Below are positions 53,156 to 61,251 of a stretch of DNA of 64,000 bases, piece after piece. The number at the start of each line of letters is the position of its first letter. The stretch's first letter is position 1. The notes under the pieces are model-generated. The model saw only the letters and a program-made list of their open reading frames with translations, searched no databases and was not told the DNA's origin. The translations under genes were made by a program, and so were the position numbers. The stretch is from contig USIE01000004.1 in assembly GCA_900554645.1 (NCBI GenBank), forward strand, positions 1 to 64,000, written 5' to 3'. Origin of the DNA: an uncultured Collinsella sp. Its GTDB lineage: Bacteria > Actinomycetota > Coriobacteriia > Coriobacteriales > Coriobacteriaceae.

Positions 53156-53399
53156 GGCTCTCCTCTTATTGCAAGCCCATCGCACGCGGCAACGGGCGTT
53201 CACGCTCCACACTGGATGATACAATTTACGGGCCGGTGGGCGAAGCGGGCCCTATCCTCCGACCGAGCTCATCGCCCCGCGTTGCCGCGCGGCGATTTTC
53301 GTAGGTTCGCGCCTTGCGAAAGCCGGCACCTCCCCTTTTTGTCTGCCCGGGTTCATCTGGGGCGGTAACAATGCGAGTCCCACAACGACGCGTTTTACC
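53156..53399. other. Gene-free gap with possible structured RNA
   Basis: This gap holds a TACAAT box (53220-53225) on the plus strand, several short GC stems around 53230-53320 (for example CCGCGC and GCGCGG), and ends in a strong terminator. No coding frame has a ribosome binding site. A small RNA on the plus strand is possible, but I recognise no known family. Confidence 0.3.
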
Positions 53400-53428
53400 A
53401 AAAATGGCCCCACTCGGGGCCATTTTTT
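53400..53428. terminator. Bidirectional terminator
   Basis: AAAAATGGCCCC and GGGGCCATTTTTT form a 12-bp stem with a 4-base loop and T-tracts on both strands. It ends the acetyltransferase gene and possibly a plus-strand transcript from the gap. Confidence 0.92.
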
Positions 53429-53461
53429 ATTTGAGCTGGGTGATGATACGTGCCTTGGCTC

Positions 53462-53950
53462 CTACGCCTCGCGCAGCCAATCAAACGCGACACGCGCCGT
53501 GCCGTCGGACACATAGACGATACCGACACGCTCGAACCCCGCCTTGGCGATGGCGCCCTGCATGGGCAAGTTGTCCTCGTGCGTGTCAATACGCAGATGG
53601 TCGGCGCATTCCTTGGCAAAGGCAAACATCGCCGCCGCGATACCGTGCACGGTGCCGTCGGATGCCACGCGATGCAGCACGGCATACGGAGTGTCGCTGC
53701 GCCATTGACCGTCCTCAATCACGTCATAGCACTCGTCCGGACCCGGTAAAAAGGCAAACGTCGCCACCACGCGGCCGTCGACTTCGCACACGTAACTGCC
53801 ACCAGCGGCAATATCGGCAGCCAGCTGCTCGGCCGAAGGCGTGCCCTCGGGCCACTGCGTGGCGTTGCCATGCGCGCGCATAAAGGCGCGGGCCGCGTCA
53901 TAGATAGCCATGACGGCGGGAATGTCGGTATCGAGGGTTTTTCTGATCAT
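53462..53950 (-). CDS. GNAT-family N-acetyltransferase
   Basis: This 162-residue protein follows the GNAT pattern: N-terminal MIRKTLDTDIPAVMAIYDAA, the central beta strands EVDGRVVATFAFL, the acetyl-CoA region LHRVASDGTVHGIAAAMFAFA (a variant of the usual QxxGxG/A loop), and DTHEDNLPMQGAIAKAGFERVG. The substrate is unknown. It starts with ATG behind GAGG and is divergent from the small zinc-ribbon-like gene across an inverted repeat. Confidence 0.88.
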   Translation of the reverse strand: MIRKTLDTDIPAVMAIYDAARAFMRAHGNATQWPEGTPSAEQLAADIAAGGSYVCEVDGRVVATFAFLPGPDECYDVIEDGQWRSDTPYAVLHRVASDGTVHGIAAAMFAFAKECADHLRIDTHEDNLPMQGAIAKAGFERVGIVYVSDGTARVAFDWLREA

Positions 53951-53971
53951 CACGCGGCGACCTCACGTTTA

Positions 53972-54003
53972 TTGGTATCACTTTGATTGAGCAATGATAC
54001 CAA
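53972..54003. promoter_or_regulatory. Inverted repeat in a divergent promoter region
   Basis: TTGGTATCA (53972-53980) and TGATACCAA (53995-54003) form a perfect 9+9 inverted repeat with a 14-base spacer, between the acetyltransferase and the small plus-strand gene. It looks like an operator for a dimeric regulator. Confidence 0.5.
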
Positions 54004-54027
54004 CGTTTGGAGAGGGGCGCGAAGCAG

Positions 54028-54324
54028 ATGGGTAGCAAAAAGCGAGCCGCCTGGTCAAAAGCCAAAAGCGAGTTTTTGGGCGCTGCCACCGGCGGCGATA
54101 TGAGCGACCTGTTTGCGCGCGAGGATGAGCGCCGCGACGCCCTGGACGCCGAACGCGATGAGGCGTGGCGCTACAAGTCGTGCGAACGCAAAAACCGTTA
54201 CGACACGCGCGCCGAGGCCGAGGCCGTTATGGCCGACTGCGAAAGCCGCGGGCGGCGCGGCTTAGCCTGCTACAAATGCGAATACTGCGGCGGCTGGCAC
54301 CTGACGTCGCACCCTTGGAAATAG
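54028..54324 (+). CDS. Small basic protein with zinc-ribbon-like C-terminus
   Basis: This 98-residue protein is rich in Lys, Arg, Glu and Asp. Near its end it has CYKCEYCGGWHLTSH, where two Cys and two His could bind zinc. I do not know the family; similar CGxWHLT endings occur in small phage and bacterial proteins. It starts at MGSKKRAAW; the site upstream is weak (AGAGGGGCG), so the start is tentative. Confidence 0.7.
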   Translation: MGSKKRAAWSKAKSEFLGAATGGDMSDLFAREDERRDALDAERDEAWRYKSCERKNRYDTRAEAEAVMADCESRGRRGLACYKCEYCGGWHLTSHPWK

Positions 54325-54361
54325 GCTCCCCATTGGCGCAATGCCGGCCATTGCGCACGGG

Positions 54362-55066
54362 CTATGGACGCGGCGGCACCAACACATCGTAACGAACGGC
54401 CTTGCCCGCAAGCTGATAGCTCGGCTTAACGCCGGCAAGCAGTGGCCCCTTCACCGGCCGCTTGATAACGACCTTGCGCGGGTGCACCGCAAGCGCGGCT
54501 TCGACCAGCGTCTCCTCATCGGCGCACGGCTGTTCCAGATGATGCAAGAGTTGGAACTTCTTTTTCACCGCCGCGCTCTTGGTGCGCCCGGGAAACATGG
54601 GGTCCAGATATACCACGTCGGGAGCGGTGAGCTCGCCCTGCCCGATCAGCTCAGCTGTATGGCGAAGGCCGGCAATGCTGTCCTCGCCCGCATGTAAGCG
54701 CATGCGGGCCACGGCTGTCGCAAGCGCCGGATCATCTGCCGCGCGATCCAGGGCATCCTTGAGGAGCGCCGCGATCACGCAATCCTGCTCATACAGATCG
54801 ACGGTAAAACCCGCGGCCGCCAGCAGCAGCGAATCCTCGCCAAAGCCTGCCGTGGCGTCAATCGCCCATGGGCTCTCGATGCCTTTTGCGCGCGCAGCCT
54901 TTACCAGCAGCTCTTGCTGCAGACGGCCCTGCTTGAGCCGCGGAAGCATGCGAGTAAAATCGGCACGCAGTTCCATCGTGCCGTCGGTGAGCGTGAGGCC
55001 CTCGGACGTCCCGGTCAGCTCAAGCCCCGCGGCCCGAGCAATAGAAAAGGGATCGACGACGTCCAT
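54362..55066 (-). CDS. rsmJ: RsmJ-like 16S rRNA guanine methyltransferase
   Basis: RsmJ methylates N2 of G1516 in 16S rRNA in E. coli. The 234-residue protein shows DATAGFGEDSLLLAAAGF (SAM-binding motif I), YEQD (motif II), and VVYLDPMFPGR, the DPMFP catalytic motif of this family. The start follows AAGGAG. A small membrane-protein gene lies 63 bases upstream on the same strand and may share its transcript. Confidence 0.87.
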   Translation of the reverse strand: MDVVDPFSIARAAGLELTGTSEGLTLTDGTMELRADFTRMLPRLKQGRLQQELLVKAARAKGIESPWAIDATAGFGEDSLLLAAAGFTVDLYEQDCVIAALLKDALDRAADDPALATAVARMRLHAGEDSIAGLRHTAELIGQGELTAPDVVYLDPMFPGRTKSAAVKKKFQLLHHLEQPCADEETLVEAALAVHPRKVVIKRPVKGPLLAGVKPSYQLAGKAVRYDVLVPPRP

Positions 55067-55129
55067 GGGTACTCCTTAACAAGCAAAACGAATACGTGAG
55101 CGCCGTTTATGTCGGCACCCAACCGTCCG

Positions 55130-55273
55130 CTATTGTCCCACATGCGACATGGCCCACAGCATCCCAATGCAAAGCACCGCCATCAATCCCGTGCACACGG
55201 CAGCGATCACAGAATCACCCATGCGCCTTCCCAACGACCGCGGCTCACGCACTTGCCCTGCTCCGTACATCAT
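55130..55273 (-). CDS. Small single-span membrane protein (47 residues)
   Basis: The frame starts ATG ATG, directly behind AAGGAGGAGCC, one of the strongest ribosome binding sites in the window. The product has a basic N-terminal part (REPRSLGRR) and one hydrophobic helix (residues 22-42, VIAAVCTGLMAVLCIGMLWA). It ends SHVGQ. It is upstream of rsmJ on the same strand. Function unknown; the ribosome binding site and the clean topology are the reasons to call it a gene. Confidence 0.65.
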   Translation of the reverse strand: MMYGAGQVREPRSLGRRMGDSVIAAVCTGLMAVLCIGMLWAMSHVGQ

Positions 55274-55506
55274 GGCTCCTCCTTGAGACCAGCTCCTTGT
55301 TACGGCCTCATCATCTCAGTGCCGCACATGAGCTGCCATCGATTTGGCTTACGTCCAGCTTTCCTTTTTGAAAGGTTGGGTTTGGCTGCGCGGGCTCAAT
55401 GCGCTTTCAAACGCATGCATCGCCGCGTTGAACTACAATGTGCTTCACCATATGTGCAGTACATTGGGTGCGCCAAGTTGGCGTACTCGTATCGAAAGGA
55501 CCAGCC

Positions 55507-55908
55507 ATGAGCTTCACTCGCAAGACTCTCAAAATCCTTGCTCTCATCTACTTTGTTTTGGGCATCGCCAGCCTCGTCACCGCCGGCGTCGGTATCGCCA
55601 CGGGCGGTCTCGATTCCACGTACGGTTCGTACGCCACGCTCGCAGCGGTCGTGCTTATCGCCAAGGGTCTCGTCGACCTTGCCGCAGGCGTCGCCGGTAT
55701 CAAGGGCGCCAACAAGCCTTCGCAGGTGGACGGCGCGTTTAAGCTCGGTATTGTTGCCGCGGTCGCCACGCTTGCCCAAGCGGTGCTCACGCTTCCCGCG
55801 TTTGGCGGCGACGCCATCAACTTTGGCGCCTTTGTCATCGTGGTGTACGACCTGTTCTTTGTTCAGCAGGCACACGACGTTAAGGCCGAAAACAAGGACC
55901 GCCTGTAG
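55507..55908 (+). CDS. Four-helix membrane protein of unknown function
   Basis: This 133-residue protein has four hydrophobic segments (about 8-30, 42-66, 77-100, 104-122) and ends in a short charged tail (HDVKAENKDRL). The start is MSFTRKTLKI behind AAAGGA. No family signature is recognised. It is transcribed alone, converging on rlmA. Confidence 0.75.
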   Translation: MSFTRKTLKILALIYFVLGIASLVTAGVGIATGGLDSTYGSYATLAAVVLIAKGLVDLAAGVAGIKGANKPSQVDGAFKLGIVAAVATLAQAVLTLPAFGGDAINFGAFVIVVYDLFFVQQAHDVKAENKDRL

Positions 55909-55951
55909 GCACTTGTCCCCCGCAGCTCCCTGCAATCAAGCAACCAACAAG

Positions 55952-55979
55952 GACCGATCGCGCAGCAGCGCGGTCGGCC
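55952..55979 (+). terminator. Weak terminator hairpin
   Basis: ACCGATCGCGC and GCGCGGTCGGC form an imperfect stem with a short CCCTTT tail. Confidence 0.45.
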
Positions 55980-55999
55980 CTTTACGTTTGCCCAGATAA

Positions 56000-56036
56000 A
56001 ACCTGCCAAAATAAACCTGTCCCTTTTTGGCAGGTT
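56000..56036. repeat. Dispersed palindrome, AACCTGCCAAAA arms
   Basis: AACCTGCCAAAA and TTTTTGGCAGGTT enclose TAAACCTGTCCC, the same arms as at 34250-34284. It begins 1 base beyond the rlmA stop codon. Confidence 0.82.
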
Positions 56037-56037
56037 G

Positions 56038-56853
56038 TTAGCTGTGACGGTACTCGGCGATGATGAAGTCGATGTCGGTTTGAAGGGTGTCCAGGTTTGC
56101 CAGGCGCTCTTTATCGGCAGGGCGCGTGCGGTAGTAGTACGGCGTCATTTGGAACACCGCCTCGATGTCAGCCTGGGTCTGGAGCGTAATGTTCGCAGAC
56201 ACCCGCAGCGTTGAGACCAACTCGAGTTCGGTGGTCTTCGGCAGCTTCTCGTCATTGAGATATGGCGTGTCGTAGAGCACCTCTTTGAGGCCAAACAGAT
56301 GCCGAGCACCCGGCACCACGGTGTAGAGCGAACCCTCTGGCGCCAGCACGCGGGCAAACTCACGCTCGTTAAAAGGAGCGAAGAGCTCGGTCACCATATC
56401 AAAGGCGCCATCAGCCACGGGGATATCTTTCATGTTGGCCACGAAGTACGTCGCATCGCCGCGCTTGGCGGCCAGGCGCACCATCTCTTTGCCCAGGTCG
56501 AAACCGTAAGCATCTACGCCCGGCACCGCACCCATGGCGCTGGTGTAGTAGCCCTCGCCACAGCAAATATCGAGCAACGTCATGGGGCAGTTCGTTGACG
56601 CGGCACGACCAGACACCCGCTCACGCACCAGCTCGACCATCGCATCGCGCAACGGCGCATAGTAACCGCGGTTCAGAAAGTCGCGACGGCTGCGTGCCTG
56701 CGACTTGGGATCGCCCATGGAGTCACCGCTCTTGGACGAGCGCAGCAGATACAGATAGCCCTCGCGCGCACGGTCAAATCGGTGTCCGCCCGCGCATGCA
56801 GCACCGCGTTCGTCGTCCACCAACGGTTCATGGCAAACGGGACACAACAACAT
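56038..56853 (-). CDS. rlmA: 23S rRNA (guanine-N1-)-methyltransferase, RlmA-like
   Basis: This 271-residue protein begins with the zinc finger of the family (CPVCHEPL...CAGGHRFDRAREGYLYLL). It then has a linker with GDPKSQARSRRDFLNRGYY and a SAM-binding domain with LLDICCGEGYYT. It would methylate G745 or G748 of 23S rRNA; relatives confer macrolide or tylosin resistance in some species, but that cannot be inferred here. The start follows AAGGAG. The gene ends at a palindrome. Confidence 0.9.
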   Translation of the reverse strand: MLLCPVCHEPLVDDERGAACAGGHRFDRAREGYLYLLRSSKSGDSMGDPKSQARSRRDFLNRGYYAPLRDAMVELVRERVSGRAASTNCPMTLLDICCGEGYYTSAMGAVPGVDAYGFDLGKEMVRLAAKRGDATYFVANMKDIPVADGAFDMVTELFAPFNEREFARVLAPEGSLYTVVPGARHLFGLKEVLYDTPYLNDEKLPKTTELELVSTLRVSANITLQTQADIEAVFQMTPYYYRTRPADKERLANLDTLQTDIDFIIAEYRHS

Positions 56854-56916
56854 GGCAACTCCTTAGCGCGAACAACACAACGTCCACCATTGTCGCACGC
56901 CTTCCCCACCTAGTCA

Positions 56917-56983
56917 TAGAAGAGACAAGGAGTGTCCCCAGCTGCCGACAGAAAAGGAACGTCCCTAAGTGCCGGCTGGCTGC
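56917..56983. repeat. Degenerate tandem copy of a GTCCC-type repeat
   Basis: Two related 23-base units, AAGGAGTGTCCCCAGCTGCC(GAC) and AAGGAACGTCCCTAAGTGCC(GGC), lie in direct orientation between the rlmA start and the MATE gene. They resemble the GTCCC half of the dispersed palindromes but do not form a clean hairpin. Confidence 0.5.
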
Positions 56984-57044
56984 ATTAGGAGTATCATCGT
57001 CTGCGCAAATAAGCACGAAAGAGCATATTAGAGATTGAGAGCGT

Positions 57045-58427
57045 ATGGCAGACACCGCATCTAAGCACATTGACATGACCACCGGCTCGCTGTGGCGCAA
57101 TATTCCCCTGTTCGCCTTCCCCGTAGCCGCCACGAGCATCTTGGAGCAGCTGTCGAACCTCATCGCCACCGTCATCATCGGTAACTTCTCGGGCGACCAG
57201 GGAACCCTCGCCATGGCAGCGGTCGGCTCCAACGTTCCGCTTACCAGTCTTATGCTCAACCTGTTTATCGGCATGTCGCTTGGCTCCAACGTGGTCATCG
57301 CCAACGCTATCGGCCGCAACGATCAGAACATGGTCAACCGCGCCGTCCACACCTCGATTCTCATGGCGCTTGTGGGCTTTGTCGTCATCGCGCTGGGCGA
57401 GATCTTTGCCGAGCCCATGCTCGCCGCGCTCAACGTTCCCGCCGAAACCATGCCGCTCGCCTCGCTCTACCTGCGCGTCTTTTTGCTGAGCATGCCCTCG
57501 ATCTTGCTCTACAACTTTGAGGCCGCGATCTTCCGCTCCGTCGGCATCACCCGCATGCCGCTGCAGGCGCTTGCCGTGTCCACCGTCCTCAACATTGGCC
57601 TGGACCTCATCTTTGTCCCTGTACTCCACTGGGGCGTCGCGGGCGTCGCCATCGCCACCGCCATCGCTTACACCGTCAGCGCCGCTACGCTCTTTATCCG
57701 CCTACTCAAGACCGACTCCGTCGTCCACGTCACCCCACGCGACTTAGGCTTAGACCCCGTCGCCCTCAAGCGCATCGTCAAGATCGGCCTGCCCGCCGGC
57801 ATCCAAAGCGCTGTCTTTGCCGTCGCCAACATCATCATCCAGTCTGCCATCAACAGCCTTGGCACCGAAGTCATGGCCGCATCGAGCGCCGCCATGAGTC
57901 TGGAGTACGTGTGCTACAACCTGCTCAACAGCTTTAGCCAGGCGTGCACCACCTTTGTGGGACAAAACCACGGTGCCCGCCAGATCGATCGCTGCACCAA
58001 AACGCTTAAGGTCTGCCTGGTCGAAGGCGGTATCGTTGCACTCACCACGATCATCGTTATTGTCGGCCTGGGACGCGAGATCTTGTCGCTGTTCAACAGC
58101 GACCCCAACATCGTCTCGATCGGCTATATCCGCGTGTGTTCGATCTTCCCGGCGTACGCCTTTAGCATGTTCTACGAAAACATGTCAGGCTACCTGCGCG
58201 GCTTTGGTATCTCGCTCACGCCCGCCCTCATCACCATGATCTGCGTCTGCGGCATCCGCTTCTATTGGGTGTTCTGCGTGTTCCCGCACTTCCGCACCTT
58301 TGCGAACATCATGATGGTCTACCCCATCAGCCTGGGCACCACGGCGTTCTTTATGGTCGTGGCGGTGCTACTCTGCCACCCGGCACGCACCTATCGCGCC
58401 ACCCAAGCCAAAGCGACAGCCCGCTAA
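57045..58427 (+). CDS. MATE-family efflux transporter
   Basis: This 460-residue protein has 12 predicted membrane helices in two homologous halves. The family pattern is seen at IPLFAFPVAATSILEQLSNL, the GLDLIFVPVLHWGVAGVAIATAIAY segment and FVGQNHGARQ in the second half. Such proteins export cationic drugs or metabolites using sodium or protons. The ATG follows GAGAG at about six bases. The substrate is unknown. Confidence 0.9.
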   Translation: MADTASKHIDMTTGSLWRNIPLFAFPVAATSILEQLSNLIATVIIGNFSGDQGTLAMAAVGSNVPLTSLMLNLFIGMSLGSNVVIANAIGRNDQNMVNRAVHTSILMALVGFVVIALGEIFAEPMLAALNVPAETMPLASLYLRVFLLSMPSILLYNFEAAIFRSVGITRMPLQALAVSTVLNIGLDLIFVPVLHWGVAGVAIATAIAYTVSAATLFIRLLKTDSVVHVTPRDLGLDPVALKRIVKIGLPAGIQSAVFAVANIIIQSAINSLGTEVMAASSAAMSLEYVCYNLLNSFSQACTTFVGQNHGARQIDRCTKTLKVCLVEGGIVALTTIIVIVGLGREILSLFNSDPNIVSIGYIRVCSIFPAYAFSMFYENMSGYLRGFGISLTPALITMICVCGIRFYWVFCVFPHFRTFANIMMVYPISLGTTAFFMVVAVLLCHPARTYRATQAKATAR

Positions 58428-58454
58428 ACACCGCACTCAACGCCACGCCAGTCA

Positions 58455-59321
58455 TTAATTGACAATATGTGAGCTCATATAGTCGATAAAGCGCCTCGTG
58501 GCGATAGGCATGGTGTCCCAGCTGCGCCAGGCCGCCACTACGTCGCGCGAGGGGGCGTGCACGATGGGACGTACGCGAATATCGGCACGCATGCCCTCCA
58601 CAGTACGACGGTAGAGCATACTCACGCCTAGGCCCTCCTCCACCATCGCCATGATGGTGTAGTCGTCGGTGACCTCGCTCGTCACGTGCGGCGACAGGCC
58701 ATGCGCCGCGAATGCATCGAGCACCAGACTCTGTTCGCCCTCATCCAGCAGCACAAACGGCTCGGACGCCAGGTCGGCGAGTGTCACCTTTTCCTTTGCC
58801 GTCAGCGGATGCGCGGCCGGCAACAATGCCACCAACTCGTCGTGATAGACCACGCGCTTCTCGAGCCCAGCGGTAAATCCGCGCGCCGTAAAACAAAAGT
58901 CAACCACGCCATCGTGCACCCACTGGGCGTTGCGCGTGTAATCGCCCTGCTTGAGGGTAAAGTGCACGCCAGGGTGCAGGGCTCCAAAGTCGCGAATCAC
59001 GCGCGGCAACACGGTTCGACTCACGTTGGTAAACGTCGCAATGCGAATATCAGTCGACGAAAGCCCCAGCAGCTCCTGGCGCTTGCCCTCGAGCTCGGCC
59101 TCGGCGGTCACGATCTGGCGCAGGTACGGCAGATACTGCTTGCCGTCGCGCGTAAGCGACACGCCCTGCTTACCGCGCTCGATAAGCGTGGTACCCAGCT
59201 CGCGCTCGAGCGCCTTGACGGCCTGGCTCACCGCACTTTGCGTATAGCCCAGCTCGTCCGCTGCGCCCTTAAGACTGCCGCGATCGACCACCATACAAAC
59301 AATCTGATACCGCGATGCCAT
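58455..59321 (-). CDS. LysR-family transcriptional regulator
   Basis: This 288-residue protein has the LysR helix-turn-helix at residues 15-40 (LKGAADELGYTQSAVSQAVKALE), followed by the effector domain. It starts with MASRYQIVCMV behind GGAGG. It is divergent from the EamA gene and resembles in layout the LysR/EamA pair at 21.3-23.2 kb. The effector-domain stretches TDDYTIMAMVEEGLGVSMLY here and WDDYAIMAMVEDGLGVSILP there are close, so the two regulators are probably paralogues. Confidence 0.9.
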   Translation of the reverse strand: MASRYQIVCMVVDRGSLKGAADELGYTQSAVSQAVKALERELGTTLIERGKQGVSLTRDGKQYLPYLRQIVTAEAELEGKRQELLGLSSTDIRIATFTNVSRTVLPRVIRDFGALHPGVHFTLKQGDYTRNAQWVHDGVVDFCFTARGFTAGLEKRVVYHDELVALLPAAHPLTAKEKVTLADLASEPFVLLDEGEQSLVLDAFAAHGLSPHVTSEVTDDYTIMAMVEEGLGVSMLYRRTVEGMRADIRVRPIVHAPSRDVVAAWRSWDTMPIATRRFIDYMSSHIVN

Positions 59322-59380
59322 CGTGCCTCCACATCACTGCAGCCGTAAAACGTTTTGCCAGGGCTTTTTCTGCCTACATT

Positions 59381-59399
59381 AGTATTTCTTAATCATACT
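59381..59399. promoter_or_regulatory. LysR-type operator palindrome
   Basis: AGTAT-N9-ATACT is an inverted repeat obeying the T-N11-A rule, about 60 bases before the LysR start and 80 before the EamA start. Confidence 0.5.
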
Positions 59400-59479
59400 G
59401 AAGATACATTCGCTTTACTACATCCACATCTGGGAGCAGAATCCTTTTTGCGAAACCGTTCTGTAACAAAAGGAGTCCC

Positions 59480-60382
59480 ATGGATCGCAAAAAAGCAATC
59501 GCGCTCTCATTTTCCGTTCCCGTCGCATGGGGCTTTTCGTATCCCCTCATGAAGATCGGCATGGACAGCATGAACGCCACGAGCATCGTCGCGCTACGTT
59601 GCATCATCGCCTTTGTGGTCTGCCTGCTGCTCTTCCACAAGCGCGCTTTCCGCATCAACCGCGACCTTATGGTCCGTGCCGCCATCATCGGCGCCATTAT
59701 GGCAACCGAGCTCACCTGCATGTGCCTGGGCTCCAGCCTCACCTCTGCCTCCACTGCCGGCTTTTTGCAGAGCCTGACGGTCGTGATCGTACCGTTTGCC
59801 AACGCCGCCCTGCTGCGTCGCGCCCCCGAGCGCAAAGTGCTCGTCGGCACCGCCATCGTCACCTGCGGCATGCTGCTGCTCTCGGGCGCCGACTTTACCA
59901 GCCTGAACCCGGGCGCGATCATCATGCTGCTCTCCGCCTTTGTCTACGCCGGACACATCATTGTGGCGAAGCGCTTTGTCGAAGATGTCGACCCGCTGGC
60001 TCTGGGCGTTTGGCAGCTGGGCTTTGGCGGCTTGTTCTCGGGCATCGCCGCATTCACCTTTGGCGGCTTCACGCTTCCCGGCACGCCGGGCGAGGTCGTA
60101 GTCGTCGTCGCGCTCGCACTCATCTGCTCTGCCTACGGCTTTATCACCCAGACGCTCGTGCAGCCCCACGTGCCTGCCGAGACCACCGGCTTTGCCTTCT
60201 CGCTCGAGCCGGTCTGCTCCGCCGTCTTCTCGTTCTTCCTAGTCGGTGAGGTCCTGAGCCCCATCGCCTTCCTGGGTGCAGCTCTCATCCTCACCGGCGT
60301 CATGGCGGCAACCGTCGAGCTTCCGCGCCTCCGCGCACATGGACAGACTCGCATGGCAGGAGCGCCCGAGCACGTCTCGTAG
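59480..60382 (+). CDS. EamA/DMT-family transporter
   Basis: This 300-residue protein has ten predicted helices in two EamA repeats. Typical elements are VAWGFSYPLMKIGMDSMN, FLQSLTVVIVPFANAALLRR and the final LVGEVLSPIAFLGAALILTGV. The start follows AAAGGAG. It is likely regulated by the divergent LysR protein. The substrate is unknown. Confidence 0.9.
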   Translation: MDRKKAIALSFSVPVAWGFSYPLMKIGMDSMNATSIVALRCIIAFVVCLLLFHKRAFRINRDLMVRAAIIGAIMATELTCMCLGSSLTSASTAGFLQSLTVVIVPFANAALLRRAPERKVLVGTAIVTCGMLLLSGADFTSLNPGAIIMLLSAFVYAGHIIVAKRFVEDVDPLALGVWQLGFGGLFSGIAAFTFGGFTLPGTPGEVVVVVALALICSAYGFITQTLVQPHVPAETTGFAFSLEPVCSAVFSFFLVGEVLSPIAFLGAALILTGVMAATVELPRLRAHGQTRMAGAPEHVS

Positions 60383-60470
60383 ACCCCACTCTTCATACAG
60401 CCGCGGCATAAAGGCAACCGGTGCGCCTTTACAATAGATGCCAACAGAGCATCTGACGTAAAGGAGCCCC

Positions 60471-61196
60471 ATGGACACCGCGACCCGCGACCGCAACATA
60501 GCGACTTGGTTAGGCGATGCGCCGCAGCCGGTACGTGACACTACGAACCAGCTGCTCGAGCGCATCGCCCTTTTGCGTACCGAGCAAATCATCTACCCGG
60601 CACAAGACGACATCCTCAATGCCCTCGCCTACACGCCGGCCGACCAGGTCAAGGTTGTCATCTTGGGTCAAGACCCCTATCACGGACCCAACCAGGCAAT
60701 GGGACTGTCGTTCTCGGTCCCCGCGACGCAAACCAAGCTGCCGCCGAGCCTACGCAACATTTACAAGGAACTCAAAGCCGATCTGGGTTGTCCCATTCCC
60801 GCCACGGGAGACCTAACCCCATGGGCACAACAGGGCGTCCTGCTCCTCAACACTACGCTCACCGTGCGCGAACATGCCGCCAACTCGCACGCCAAACTGG
60901 GCTGGAGCACCCTGACCGACTACGTTATCGAACGCTGCTGCCAGCTGCCCCAGCCGGTCGTCTTTTTGACATGGGGCCGCTTTGCCCAGCAGATGGTCGA
61001 AGGCAAGCTCGTCGCAACTGGTGCGGGCAAGGCAACCGGCAAGTTCTGCCTGGCATCTACGCACCCCTCGCCGCTTTCGGCCAACCGTGCCACGGCAGAA
61101 CTCCCCGCCTTTATGGGGTCGCGTCCCTTCTCCGCTGCCAATCGGCTACTCGAACAGCACGGCTCGACCCCCGTCAACTGGACTTGCCTCGGCTAA
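60471..61196 (+). CDS. ung: Uracil-DNA glycosylase, family 1
   Basis: The enzyme removes uracil from DNA. The 241-residue protein has the water-activating loop GQDPYHGPNQAMGLSFSV, the LLNTTLTVR region and the catalytic HPSPLSA loop near the C-terminus. Length and order are normal. The start follows AAAGGAG. It ends at a strong terminator shared with the convergent dehydrogenase gene. Confidence 0.97.
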   Translation: MDTATRDRNIATWLGDAPQPVRDTTNQLLERIALLRTEQIIYPAQDDILNALAYTPADQVKVVILGQDPYHGPNQAMGLSFSVPATQTKLPPSLRNIYKELKADLGCPIPATGDLTPWAQQGVLLLNTTLTVREHAANSHAKLGWSTLTDYVIERCCQLPQPVVFLTWGRFAQQMVEGKLVATGAGKATGKFCLASTHPSPLSANRATAELPAFMGSRPFSAANRLLEQHGSTPVNWTCLG

Positions 61197-61210
61197 AAAT
61201 CGATATACCA

Positions 61211-61250
61211 AAAACGCGCCCGACGGCAATCTTGCCATCGGGCGCGTTTT
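61211..61250. terminator. Bidirectional terminator
   Basis: AAAACGCGCCCGACGGCAA and TTGCCATCGGGCGCGTTTT form an almost perfect 19-bp stem with a 2-base loop. Confidence 0.92.
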
Positions 61251-61251
61251 G

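Noticed and set aside
55096-55510. Plus-strand frames of 91 and 133 codons before the four-helix membrane protein
   Set aside because: They lack ribosome binding sites, overlap the minus-strand 47-residue gene with its strong site, and have no recognisable features.
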